Of a stretch of 64,000 nt of DNA, positions 44,565 to 55,658 are shown in pieces (position 1 is the first letter of the stretch; each line of letters starts with the position of its first letter). The stretch is from Balanoglossus misakiensis (Eukaryota > Hemichordata): NCBI GenBank assembly GCA_040954595.2, contig CM082577.2, forward strand, positions 13,640,001-13,704,000, in the 5' to 3' direction. The notes below the pieces were generated by a model. That model was not told the origin of the DNA. It did not search any database and saw only the letters and a list, made by a program, of their open reading frames with translations. Both the position numbers and the translations under genes were made by a program.

Positions 44565-45370
44565 CTAGAGTGTGAGTCTTTCTGTCGATGAATGCGTTGA
44601 TGTTTTTAAACGTGAACCTCGCGACAGAATCTCAGACATATGTTGTTGATCTTGTAGAGAGTTTACCGCGTAGTGGTTGACTCTTAGCACGTTCCGATGT
44701 CCTGAGACCTGCATGGGTTTTGTTGGTGGAATTCCGCTGTCATGCATGTAGGCGTCTAATCGTTGTTCGTCTGACGCTGTGGCTGCTTTTTTCTCTTCTA
44801 TCCCATTTTTTTGCACATGGTGATCATAATCGAATCTAATTTCGGTTGACGCTTGAACCAGGTAGCAGTTTCCGGACAGGTTTGCTGTTTATTGCCAGAT
44901 AGAAATCCGCGTCGTTACTTCGATGATGGAGAGCCTATTGTTTGTACGCGTACCCAGGACATCGAGATGGGTCGCCCGGAATAGCGGAAGCCTTCGTTGG
45001 ATACGCTCTCGGTTGTTCGCTCACTTTCCCTGATGATCTTGTTTTGTTGTCTCTCTCGTTGAACTCGAGGTATTCAACGTTATCGGCCGTGCGTTTCAAG
45101 GCGATACCCCCCCCCCCCACAACAACTGTCTACCCTCCATGACACCCCCTAAAACCGAAGTGCTTTTGGTTGTTAAGCCACACAGGAAATAACAGCGCTT
45201 CAGGAGTGTCTGTGCCGATGACACCTTTCTCGTAAAGGAGCTCTTCCTCCCGCTCGGTTAGCTCCTCGGCCGCGTTTGGTTTGTTGCCTTTACCTTGGCT
45301 TTTTAACTGGCCACGTTTCGCTTTCATTGTGGCCTGCCACGTAGTAAACTCTTTGTCGCGGCTGATGGAA
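44565..45370 (-). pseudogene. Crypton-type tyrosine recombinase, decayed
   Basis: Right to left, a frame (45130-45327) reads LTEREEELLYEKGVIG then NNQKHFGFRG, placing the first catalytic Arg. A second (44935-45120) reads GGIALKRTADNVEYLEFNER. A third (44565-44816) reads MQVSGHRNVLRVNHYAVNS and QQHMSEILSRG, with the His-Arg pair and the Tyr nucleophile. This order is the Crypton/ZMYM-QRICH1-like tyrosine recombinase C-domain. At least two frameshifts separate the parts, and a C-run at about 45109-45118 adds to the damage. Confidence 0.65.
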
Positions 45371-45779
45371 ATTTGTATCCGTGTTCACTGAGATATATCC
45401 CTATCTATGTTACGCTGGTATTTTGTCAGCGAGTCTGGTTCGTATTCCCAGCCGTCCTCCTGCCTCCCATGGTGCGCATCCGCTTATAGTTAGCTGGTTT
45501 ACAGCACAATTTGTGGACTGCACGGTAAATTTACACAATTTTGAGATTTCAATGATTAGATTATTGAAAACAGATGTACCTAATATTAGACAGAATCACT
45601 AGCCTAAGGTGACCAGGCGTATGCAGAAATGTTATTGTAGTCAATATATTTCTTCCAGATGCATGATATGTTGGCTCACAACAGATTAACACTTTGATGC
45701 GCAACACACAATAAATTATCTGAACAAAAAAATGTTGTCTGCCAAGTAAAGATGACATGGTGTTTATCTAAATAAAACA

Positions 45780-46620
45780 ACAATATTGTTAGGGGGAGAG
45801 GGTTTCCATAACTGACTGAAGCCCCCGCCTTGCCTGGGGCTTTACATGTGGCTCTTGACTATGAAACACATACACTGCTACATTGTTAAAATTCAGACTG
45901 ATTATAAAAACTACATGACCGGTTGCAATTAAAAGTATCTCATTGCTAAGGTACACCATATACACCAAATGAAACTCTTGGCTACAAGTAAAGATGATAG
46001 ACTTTGGTTTAAATCATCAAACATCAATATTGTGTAGGGGTAGAGGGTTTCCGATAACTGACTGAAACTAGACAAAAATCTTTTAAATAGAAAAGATGAG
46101 AATAAAGGACGGATATTAATAATGTAAAATACTTAAGATCCACTTTCAAAATCAGACATCCCAGTGTGGATGCAATTTATGTACCAAAATAAACTTTCTC
46201 TGAAGTTGAAACTGTAACACGTTAATTGCCTCCAAAGACTTACCTGGGACTATACATGTTGCTATTGACTATGAAACCTTTAAAATAATATAGACTGATT
46301 AGAAAAAGAAAAAAAGACTGACTGCAATGTAAATGAATATAATTACATTAATCATTTTAAAATTATTTCCGTTTGGCCTCAAAAATCAGACATCCCAGTG
46401 TGGATGCATCAGTATCAAAACAAACTTTCCCTGAAGTTGAGACCCCCAGACTTGCCCGGGGATTTACATGTGGCTCTTGACAATGAAACACATACACTGC
46501 TACATTTTTAGGTACAGACTGAGTAGAAAAAATACATGACTGGTTGCAATTATATTTCCTTTGTCGAAGCAACATATACTCCATGTCAAAATTCACAGCA
46601 TTTGACGCCTTTGACTGATA
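45780..46620. repeat. Diverged tandem repeat (about 240-600 bp spacing)
   Basis: The phrase gagagggtttcc-ataactgactgaa occurs at 45795 and about 46042. The phrase cagacatcccagtgtggatgca occurs at about 46156 and 46389. The phrase gggctttacatgtggctcttgac and its variants occur at 45837, about 46248 and 46460. Order and spacing indicate an old direct duplication. No gene. Confidence 0.5.
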
Positions 46621-48392
46621 TGATAAGATTTGATGTCATCTCATCTTATCCGAATGTGTACAATGTGTTCAATTATCATTCCAGGGGATTCTCTTGTATG
46701 ATGATGTAGCTCTCCTGTACGTAAGGCATCATATGACCACCACCTGTTGTAAAAATGAATTACAGCAGTGAAGTAGAACCTCTAACTAGGAAATTAATGC
46801 ACGCATCCATGATAAGACTTCAACACTTTCTTTTGCTGCGTTGCCCTGGTTATGACAACATTGCTCTGGACACACTGGACCAACTCTAGAATACGCGCTA
46901 CATCCATTACAACAGCATATTGCGCCTCGGCATGATTGTGTACTACTAAAATGTCATCATCGTGTACTAAACAGCTAATACATGTAATATTAAATGTCAA
47001 TGAATGAGACGATTTGGTGCAAACATGGAACCTACAGAAAAAGTTTGTAATCTTCTATATTGTTTTATAAGGGATTTGACATACCTTACTACTAGTGATA
47101 TCAATATTTGTAGAGGTATCTACAGAATCGAAGAACAATGGCAAACTTACCTTGCATCGTCTCTACTCCAACACTTAAGAGGTGATGACGTCAAAGAACG
47201 TTGTAATGTTACTGGCTTCTATATCAGCATTTAAAAAAATCATCTCTTTTTCGGGCAGCGACAAATGAAAATAGACTAAGAAGTAAACAGAAACTGCAGT
47301 GAAATTGGGTTGAAAATATGTAAAACGGTTTAAAAGGATTATTGTGAATCGGGAACTGAATTAGAAACTAAAAAATAAATCAGGAACTGCGGTGAAATTG
47401 GTTGAAACACATTAACAATTGGTGAACCTGTTTGATGAAATCAGTGTGTACAACAGAAAAAACACAACAGGAAAAAACACACGCGAGGATAACCGTTAAA
47501 ACGATCATTCACGATATGCGGAAGTGTGTTCTCTGTCAACAGGTCGAATTTAACTGGCGTACGTGGCCTGTGAAAAAAGCCTTAGAGATTTTTGTTTACG
47601 ATACAAAATCCAGTGCACGAAATCAGTGGATTTTTAGTTACTGTGGTTACAGTATCGCTGACCGCTGCTTTGCCGTACAAGCGTAGCGGCCTGCCGGGCT
47701 GTAGCTGCCGTATCCATACTCGGACAGGGGGTGTGCACACAATCGTGCGTATTTTAACTGGCAGTGCCTTGTCGGACGTTCATAATGGTTTCGTTCAAAA
47801 CTGTGTTTCTGTCCTATAAAGGCCCATAGCAACGGGTAACATGATAAGGGTGCCCCATCTTTAACGACCTGCATATACATGACTTAGTGTATATGAGGTC
47901 ACCAATGATTACCGCGCTCGATTAGACATTGCACATAAGAGATAAACACTAGAATAATAAATTACACAGTATGCTAGTTGCGGGGACACTCCCACCTCTA
48001 CGAGAGACGCCATTTTCTTTTCAACAAGTTACACGTACCATTTCGACACTGCCATTTCTGTGGGCCATTCACCTGATGTGGTGTAACCAGGACAGATACA
48101 CGTTTTGAAAAGGTAGGAATACCATTCATGTGAGATTATGGTGCCCATTTTAAAGTATCAAAGGCTTCAGTTTACATTGAACGCGGCAGACGTTTTGATA
48201 ATGTTGAAATGTCGCACCCGTGCAGCGTTTGAAGGTCAGGGAACCCCGGTTTGGCATTAACGATCATTAATATACGGTGTCATAGTTTGTGAATCTAATT
48301 TAAGAATTACATATACCATCTTGAACCGCATTTTTTTAAATGCAGATTTTACTAAAAATGAGGAACTCGGCGTAAAGTGGGGGTGACTTATT
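46621..48392. other. Non-coding stretch
   Basis: No supported gene. A weak internal duplication (gaaactgcagtgaaattgg with variants) lies at 47290-47410. Confidence 0.35.
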
Positions 48393-49949
48393 TATTTACC
48401 TGACCGGGTGGCTTGTTTTACACCCGAACCGGCCAACAGGCCGCAACAAAAGAAATGGTCAAAGACAGCACACGTACAACATACCATTACCAGTCTATTT
48501 ACAGTGTTAATTTTAATATATAATTCCCCCGTATTTCGAACGAGTGTGCCTGCGTCGCGGACGAGTGATTCCCCGTATAGCGGCCGTATCCCTCCGAACC
48601 GCAGGCGAGGAGGGATACAGCTATACGGGGAATCACGAGTTCGCGACGCAGGTACTCGAGTGAGGAATACGGGGGAATTATATGTTTATCACATACATAG
48701 ATCCGCTAATTTTTATTTTCAAATAAATCTCTTTGTGGTTGCGATAAAATTTGGAACTATTTTGTGCAAAATTGAAGATCGATGTTATGCGGTCTATCTG
48801 TCAGGTGACTCAGGTCACGACCTGGACGATTCTGGTTTTGGCGAGGACCCGTCTATCGCGCATCAGCTGGATTTCATCGTCCGTCACGGTTTCACTGGAG
48901 CAGGAAACCTTTCTTATGCCTTTTGCTTTATGACTAGACCGTTTTGCTCTAATCGTCGCATCAAAATTTTTGCGAATACTCAGTTTTGTACCTGTCGCTC
49001 GTTCGACAGCGCGACGACATTGGCTCAGCACTGACGACCTCGCGACAGTTTTGGTGCGATAAAAATGTACACAGGTAAAACTAATCGTCGATCGTCCATA
49101 TTTACACATACGAAACATTTTATTTATCTTTGCTTATTTTTAATATCGAAATAAAACGAACAATTGAACTAAATTTTGTCGCCCTAAGAGGACTTTGTTT
49201 ACAAGTTTAAAATAGTTCCGTTTGGTGACGTCAGAGGGATGAGTATTACAATAATGCTTGGTGCAAATGTACCTACGTCTGACGTCATACTATGGTATAT
49301 GCGGAGCTATGTATGTGATAAAATTGCAGATACGAGTAATATGCACAACATGTTAACTAATATTTACAATAAACTACAAACTAAACTCGAGCGTGACCAG
49401 GTGACCAAACAAAATTCCTAACATGTTCAAAGTCTCATAAACAGGTCGGTGACTCGGCGCACGACGATACTGGCCTTTCACTCGACGCACAACAATTCTG
49501 GCCTTTCTGTCCGTTTTACGCCATTGTACAATTAGAGACAGCCACGTAGTACCTCAAATGCAGTTCCGCCGTGTAGTCCACAGACAGCCACGTATTACCT
49601 CAAATGCAGTTCCACAGTGACACGGAGACGCGCTCCCTCAGGACGGCTCCCAAATTCCACGCGGCGTCCTCGAAAACATCCACCACGGCATCACCAAGTC
49701 CCTTCGGCAGTGTCAATCTTCAGCTACCACAGTAGACAGACAAACTCCGTAAGGTGGGTCTCCCAAACTCCGTGACAATGCGACGACACAGCTACCAGAC
49801 CAGAATCAAAATGAGCCACACGACAACATGGCACTGGGTGGCTTTCATACGATCAAAAACTAACACCTGGTCACGCTAATATGTTAAATAAAGAAATCAA
49901 CATAGGTCCACCTGGCCACGAAACAAAACAAATAATAAACTTCATCACA
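48393..49949 (-). mobile_element. Inverted copy of the solo LTR, interrupted
   Basis: The minus strand matches the LTR at 8427-9123 over 49322-49949 and 48400-48512, including the TGTGATGAAG start (ending 49949), the TATA region and the ggtcacctggtcacgctcg phrase. An 800-bp insertion (about 48513-49321) splits it. The far end (the gtaaca terminus) is absent. A short duplication inside (agacagccacgta-tacctcaaatgcagttcc, twice at about 49528-49610) distinguishes this copy. Confidence 0.65.
48513..49321. mobile_element. Hairpin-headed element nested in LTR
   Basis: A roughly 165-bp hairpin (48518-48683) is followed by a unit bounded by tttatcacatacatagatcc and its near reverse complement (ending 49321). 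The hairpin apex gaaccgcaggcgag closely matches the apex of the 17.6-kb element. The element sits inside the LTR, so it is the younger insertion. The unique part has scattered CpGs and no recognised gene. Confidence 0.55.
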
Positions 49950-51097
49950 GTAAGCAACTCTACTAAGTCTAAAATAGCCCCATGCAGAGACGTGATATGT
50001 CACACTGCTTACACCTCACAAAGTCCAGGCATGATAGGGAAGTAAATAGACAAAAACTGGAAAATGAGTTGAACTAACAGAAAACAACAAGAATCGCGCC
50101 TATAGAGACCTCTGGCATCGCAGGTTACTCAAATGGACAAGATCATAACCTGCATTTGACAGGACTTACGAAATAACTAACGATTTTTGTGCTAATTGTT
50201 AACAAAAGCGGTTGTGCCGTTTTGGTCAAACTCGACATTAATTTCCTCAATCGTTTTCCACAAACATCAACAGGCAGACACAGTGTTCACTTAGACATCA
50301 CGTCATCAAAGCCTGCCCACATCAAGGTTGTATATTTCAAGTTGATTATTAACACTTTATATAGAGCCCGTTAATAGTTTACCAAAGTGTCCCGGCGTGG
50401 TCATCTTTATGGTGATCTATAAATGTGGCATTCTGACCTGGTGACCCTGCCCTGGATTAAAGAACGCAAATACAAATCAGTCACGACTCACAGAATTGTT
50501 TTGACAGCAACGGAATCTAGCCCTGGTCCTGACCACTACATACAGGTCTAGATAGTTCCGTTCGCGCGGATTATTTTCTACCACTACAATCTACCATATT
50601 CTTCTTGCAGTTCTGTGACCATACAAATTCTATAAAGTAACACTTACACACGGTTCGATCAGATGTTTTACTCAACTTCCGAATGGTTGGCTTTTCGAAT
50701 AGAGACGAATTTTGACTGTACAATTGTACATTTGTCCGATGCTTAGCGTTTGTTGAATGCATATATTTTAAATTGTCTTCCAATATGAATATTTGTGGTT
50801 ACATAGAAAAGTAAGACCCCGGCCATGTCAGGAAAGGCGGCACAGTATCGATATGTATTCATTGCCTAGAGGACAGTATAGTTAGGTTGGTCACAGTATT
50901 ATTGGAGTGAATTTGAGACAGTCTGTCCTAGTACCTGTATGTAAAAGTCTGCAGTCCTGGAAAAAAAATCAAGGACAAGTGACAGGGCCGGAGCTGATTA
51001 GTTTTACTGCAAACTGAAATATTGCTTCTCACACTTCTGTAATCACAGTTGGCGCATATAAAATTAATTAATATATAACCGTGTTAATATATTTCAG
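49950..51097. other. Non-coding; possible upstream DNA of GT-like gene
   Basis: No supported coding. A splice-acceptor-like tatatttcag ends at 51097, so a 5' untranslated exon of the downstream gene may lie somewhere here or further left. Confidence 0.3.
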
Positions 51098-51140
51098 GAT
51101 TTGTTTGCACATCCCGAGGATTCCTGTTAAGAAGATCATC

Positions 51141-51273
51141 ATGTTATCTCTAGCCCGACTTATATTAACTACTTATATTCTTACCTGCCTCGTTTTGTGT
51201 CGCAAAGTATCTCCATTAATGCAAGCGAAGCATCACACCACTAATGACCAAATGGATGCCTTAACGAGCAAAG
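51141..51273 (+). CDS. GT-B/TRADD-N-like membrane protein, exon 1: signal peptide
   Basis: From ATG 51141 the exon encodes 44 residues plus one base, ending at a strong GTAAGT donor (phase 1). The start MLSLAR is followed by a 14-residue hydrophobic core (LILTTYILTCLVLC) and then a basic RK, a textbook signal peptide or signal anchor. After it comes a short hydrophilic stretch. An acceptor (tatatttcag) 43 bp upstream suggests that a non-coding exon precedes it. The phase matches the acceptor of the GT-like exon at 58222, 6.9 kb away. Joining the two is inference from phase and strand; no other in-phase partner is evident nearby. Confidence 0.55.
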
Positions 51274-51481
51274 GTAAGTACTGCAGCTTAATTCTTTGAA
51301 TAATTAAAGTAACCGCTGGAGTTTTGTGATAGGGTCGTATGTATGTAAAGTAGTACCAATCAACGCGTTCGCATGCATAACACTGCAGTGTGTTATTGTT
51401 TGATTGATAATAGACTCAGGATTAGTCGCGTGATAGCGACCGGGGGGACAAGTAAATGCACACGGATGAGCGTGTGCATGC

Positions 51482-51482
<1 letters not shown>

Positions 51483-51512
<30 letters not shown>

Positions 51513-51598
51513 TGTATGTATGTATGTATGTATGTATGTATGTATGTATGTATGTATGTATGTATGTATGTATGTATGTATGTATGTATGTATGTATG

Positions 51599-51637
<39 letters not shown>

Positions 51638-51671
51638 ATGTATGTATGTATGTATGTATGTATGTGCATGC

Positions 51672-51702
<31 letters not shown>

Positions 51703-51742
51703 TGTATGTATGTATGTATGTATGTATGTATGTATATATGTG

Positions 51743-51774
<32 letters not shown>

Positions 51775-51808
51775 TGTATGTATGTATGTATGTATGTATG
51801 TATGTATA
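51483..51808. repeat. (TATG)n microsatellite
   Basis: About 325 bp of TATG/TG/CG tetranucleotide and dinucleotide repeats, with a (TG)n core at about 51598-51622 and a (CGTG)n patch near 51755. It abuts the Penelope-like element. Open frames across it are repeat artefacts. Confidence 0.9.
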
Positions 51809-51840
51809 AAGAAGGGTAGTAGGAGAAACGGGAGGCGGTA

Positions 51841-51892
51841 AAATCTCTACAACGCTGTTTCGTGAGTCACTAGACTCACTCATCAGGAGACT
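51841..51892 (-). ncRNA. Hammerhead ribozyme, left copy
   Basis: On the minus strand, CTGATGAG is followed by stem II (TGAGTC-tagt-GACTCA) and CGAAA. Next comes a two-base-pair stem III (CA-gcgt-TG) and the cleavage triplet GTA, with TCTC/GAGA closing stem I. All invariant core residues are present. Predicted cleavage is after the A at 51848 (minus strand). The short stem III matches the reduced form reported for Penelope hammerheads. Confidence 0.85.
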
Positions 51893-52029
51893 AATCTGGC
51901 GAAAATGCAAGGGGAAGGCGCGTTTTTATGCAGGTACACAGGTGGTGGAATGTAGGTTGGGGTGGGCCGTTTTGCATAACAATGTGTATGGCTGGTGATA
52001 TGCATGTGTTGTGTGGGGAGTTTCTAGAT

Positions 52030-52503
52030 TTAGTTGTTGCGTAACAATGCTTTGTGTCTGTGTCGACAAGAGGACACAAGTTCGTTTCTTTTATTAAGTG
52101 TGGAAATTTCTGGGTTGCGAATGATAATAAATTTCTCTGTTAAGCAGAGGTTGCACCGTTTGGTTGCGCTGTTGTATAGCTTGGCTTTGGCTAGAATTTT
52201 CCATGAAATAGTGTGGGCGATGTTGTTGTCCTTCAGAGTCCAAATATGTTTGCTGAGTTCGGTGGAGTTCCTGGAGCGTGCGAGTCGGAAAGATGAAGTG
52301 TGGTTTCTGTATCTTGTTTTGAAGTCGTTCTCGGTTAGTCCGACGTATGTATCAGAGGTGTTGTTGTCTGTGCGCGTAACTGTGGCCTGGTAGATGACGG
52401 AGTTTTGGAGGCAGTTACCGTCGAGCGGGCATTTGTCCTTTTGTCGGCAGTTGCAAGTCTTGGTGTTGTCGCTCTCGTCTGTGTTGTTGTCGTGCGATTT
52501 CAA
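52030..52503 (-). CDS. Penelope GIY-YIG endonuclease domain
   Basis: The frame starts with a Cys-rich segment (CNCRQKDKCPLDGNC) that precedes the endonuclease in many Penelope elements. The GIY-YIG core follows as VIYQATV, then TYVGLTENDFKTRYRNH with the catalytic Tyr and Arg, a SRNSTELSKHIW helix and a later Glu (LTEKFIII). It nicks target DNA to prime reverse transcription (family knowledge). It overlaps the end of the RT frame by 4 bases; in an intact element the two form one protein. Confidence 0.8.
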   Translation of the reverse strand: MKSHDNNTDESDNTKTCNCRQKDKCPLDGNCLQNSVIYQATVTRTDNNTSDTYVGLTENDFKTRYRNHTSSFRLARSRNSTELSKHIWTLKDNNIAHTISWKILAKAKLYNSATKRCNLCLTEKFIIIRNPEISTLNKRNELVSSCRHRHKALLRNN

Positions 52504-53580
52504 GATGCGTTTGTTGTGGTTGTCGATGATCTGCGCTTCGTGTTGTTCATACAGCTGTAGCTAATTTTCAGCGTGTTCCTGTTGAATATTTTCCTGAGTT
52601 TGTTGTCTTGCGGGAAGCATTTGTCTATGAGAAGGAGGAATTTCTGTCCGATGTTGGTGCTGACGTTTTTGCTGAATGGGGGGTTGTACCAGATGATGTT
52701 GTTTCTTTGTATGTCTCTTCTTTTATTCGTGGTGGTTGTTGGTTCGTAGCGTAAAGTGTATTGGTATCCGCTGGCGTCGAGTGCTTTTTGGTATGGCGGG
52801 GCGGCTTGGTCGGATGATAGCTGGGAGAGTCGCTTGTTGATTCCGGCTGGTATGTTCTTGGTGATGCTGGTGGGGTGGTTGCTTTCGCCGTGGACATATT
52901 GGAGTGTTGTGTTGGGCTTTGTGTAGGGTTGGTATGTGTTTCTGGCCAGGTTGAATGTGACGTCGAGGAAGTTGATGACTTGTTTGTTAGCTTCGATGGT
53001 GATTTTGAGACCGTTGATTTTGAATATTCGGCAGATTTCTTTCTTTATGTTTTCTGTGGATCTCGGGGTGGCGTCTGTGATGGCTAGTCCGTCGTGTCTG
53101 TATAGTCCGATGTTGTTGCCGAATTTATTCTGTAGCTGGGAGAGGAGGAAGCTGCCTACCAGTTCGCATGTTTCCGCACCGTCAAAACTGCCCATGGTGA
53201 CATCGAATGGCTTGGTGCTTTTCGTCTGCCATGATTGTTGTTTTTGTGTTAGAAGGGCGTTTTTTACGTGGATGACGATGTTGCGTTCATCGGTAGTTAT
53301 GTTGTCGTAGGCGGAGGCGAAGTCAAGTGCTTTGTTGAGGTTTTCGCTGATGGAGGGGTAGAATCCTCGATGTCGAAGCAGATAAAGTTGCATTTTTCCT
53401 TGTTTTTGATGAGTTTGAACTATTAGACTACAGCTGATGTGTTTTTCCATTGGTTGACCTCGGTGGATGCTGTGATTTTCTTATTTATACGGTCGAGGAT
53501 TTCTTTGCTGATTTTGCCTATTTCTGATTTGGTCGGGTTGATCAATCTGCAGGTGGGTTTGTTGGCAAAATTCGGTTTGT
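52500..53580 (-). pseudogene. Penelope reverse transcriptase
   Basis: Coding begins at the insertion junction (53580) with [19 protein letters not shown] and NQWKNTS, then an in-frame stop and a frameshift near 53360 just before the FYPSIS motif. The long frame (52500-53450) carries FYPSISENL, MGSFDGAETCELVG and GLYRHDGLAI (residues 115-124). That last motif normally has Asp-Asp; the first Asp is His here (residue 119, codon GAC to CAC). Then come the NFLDVTFNL and thumb regions. It is a dead polymerase by both frameshift and active-site change. Confidence 0.8.
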
Positions 53581-53982
53581 GGTCTTTTGTATCACCCCAA
53601 TATGTAATAATTAACCCAATATGTAATACTAACCCAATATGTAATAACGCCTTAACCCAATATGTAATACTAACCCAATATGTAATAACACTTAACCCAA
53701 TATGTAATACTAACCCAATATGTAATAACACTTAACCCAATATGTAATAAACTTTAATTCTACATGTAATAAACGTTATCAGCTAGCTGCATATGTAATA
53801 AGCGTTAACCCTATATGTTATAAACTTGAATTTTACATATAATAAACGTTTTCAGTTAACCCTATATGTAATAAACGCTAACCCTATATGTAATAAACTT
53901 TAGTTCTACATGAAATAACGTTAATTCTACATGAAAAAGTACGTTATACGCTAACCCTATATGTAATAAACTTTAGTTCTAC

Positions 53983-54903
53983 CATAGACCCTAGAGAAAG
54001 AAGGACGCGCAACTGCGGCAAAGATCAAAGGGTTTCTTTTGCATATAATTAACACCTAGGACTGTGGCATGTGTGAATCTCCACTTTGGCATGCGTCGAT
54101 GTCATTAGCATATCATTAACATATCACCAAAAAATAAACGCAACTCTGTGATGCGCGACAGTAACCAAAACTGGCACTCCTATTTCAGCAGCCACTGCGT
54201 TTTTTTTCTAAAATTCAAAAAGTATTACGTTGTCTGTGCTATTTATTATGGTTTGGTGTTCGTCTGTCGGTTGAACGGTCATTTCTAGTGCCACAAGCTT
54301 CATTTAAAAATTGTAAACAAATCATCCATGTTTTTTGCATGTCCGACTGGGCACTCATACTTCTTGGTAATGCTGACACTTTTCGTAATAATTTTATGTT
54401 TGCGTGAAGCATTGAAACAAAAATTGTGGTTTAGGGGCATTTTATTTCGCAGTGAGTGAACAATAAACAGATTTCACGAAAACAATTTGTAAACAAACTG
54501 GGTGGATTTTCACGTGTGCGCTATGGCCGCCATCTTGGTTTTTCATGGTTGACGACAGCAGGCAACCCTCGGTACGGTTAGCTCACAGCCTTGTCAAATA
54601 CCGACTCTGTTAGACAAAAGATGCTTGATTTGGACGCTGTAAGACTCAGAAGTGCCAAATTCGTGTTTAACTTGTCCAGATGTGTTCCATAAATGATCGC
54701 TGCAGTTCAACCGCGTTGCAGTTTTCTCATCTCCTGCGAGATGTTTGTGATAACTTCACGCAAAACGCGAGACTTTGCGTTAGTTTATACATAGTTTATT
54801 TGCAAATTGGATTATTGGGGATTATCCGGAAATAATGTATGCAAAAGAACATCGTTTCAAGATAAACCTGGAGTTGCGCGTCCTTCTTTCTCTACGGTCT
54901 ATG
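53983..54903. mobile_element. 921-bp TIR element, GTTCTAC duplication
   Basis: The ends CATAGACC-TAGAGAAAGAAGG and their reverse complement match over about 32 bp with one mismatch. GTTCTAC flanks both sides (53976-53982, 54904-54910). The interior has no coding capacity, with a tttggttttt/ATGGCCGCCATCTTGG word near 54520. It is nested inside the 53588-57090 element. The 7-bp duplication leaves the superfamily open (P-like or hAT-like). Confidence 0.85.
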
Positions 54904-55293
54904 GTTCTACATGAAATAACGTTAATTCTACATGAAAAAAACGTTATTAGTTAACCCTATATGTAATAAACGGTAACCCTGTATGTAATAAACTTTAACC
55001 CAATATGTAACACTAACCCAATATGTAATAACACTTAACCCAATATGTAACACTAACCCAATATGTAATAACACCTTAACCCAATATGTAACACTAACCC
55101 AATGTGTAATAACACTTTAACCCAATATGTAATACTAACCGAATATGTCATAACACCTTAACCCAATATGTAATACTAACCCAATATGCAATAACACTTA
55201 ACCCAATATGTAATAAACTTTAATTCTACATGTAATAAACGTTATCAGCTAGCTGCATATGTAATAAGCGTTAACCCTATATGTTATAAATAA

Positions 55294-55315
55294 CAATCTG
55301 TGATATCACAGATTG
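55294..55315. repeat. Perfect 22-bp palindrome at array edge
   Basis: The core AATCTGTGATATCACAGATT is extended by one C/G pair. It marks the switch from the left repeat array to unique DNA in the 53588-57090 element. It could be a recombinase or transposase binding site. Confidence 0.6.
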
Positions 55316-55328
55316 GGTTTGTAAATGT

Positions 55329-55658
55329 ATGAGGCGTTCCCCTTCTGGCTCCCCTGCCTTCCCCATCTCTTCTTCCTTTGTCTTTCCTTCCCCCCTCTTT
55401 TGCACTCGTCACCTGGCGTCCCCCCTCTACTCATTTGCATATCCTTTGTCTTATCCTCTAATTGCTCTCTCAATCTCCTCAGTTAGCGTCTTTGCCCTGG
55501 CTTCCATTGGAGTTCCAACTGTGAGCCACAACTCACAGCTCATTGTGCCTTCCACCTGGGCCGACTCTACACCGTCCGTCCCCCAGGACCCCCACCATTG
55601 GACAGCACTACTTCCGGTGCCTCCGATGGATTCCCCCGGGATAAATGTGGGGAATTAG
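55329..55658 (+). CDS. Ser/Pro-rich ORF inside the unclassified element
   Basis: A 109-residue frame, low complexity (Ser, Pro, Leu), with a tripartite run of short hydrophobic patches. The DNA is C/T-rich, which produces such frames easily. No promoter or domain. It is listed because it is the only long frame in the element's unique part. Confidence 0.12.
   Translation: MRRSPSGSPAFPISSSFVFPSPLFCTRHLASPLYSFAYPLSYPLIALSISSVSVFALASIGVPTVSHNSQLIVPSTWADSTPSVPQDPHHWTALLPVPPMDSPGINVGN

Noticed and set aside
51373-51910. Long open frames of YVCM/HTYI repeats on both strands
   Set aside because: They are translations of the (TATG)n microsatellite, open in all frames because the repeat lacks stops.
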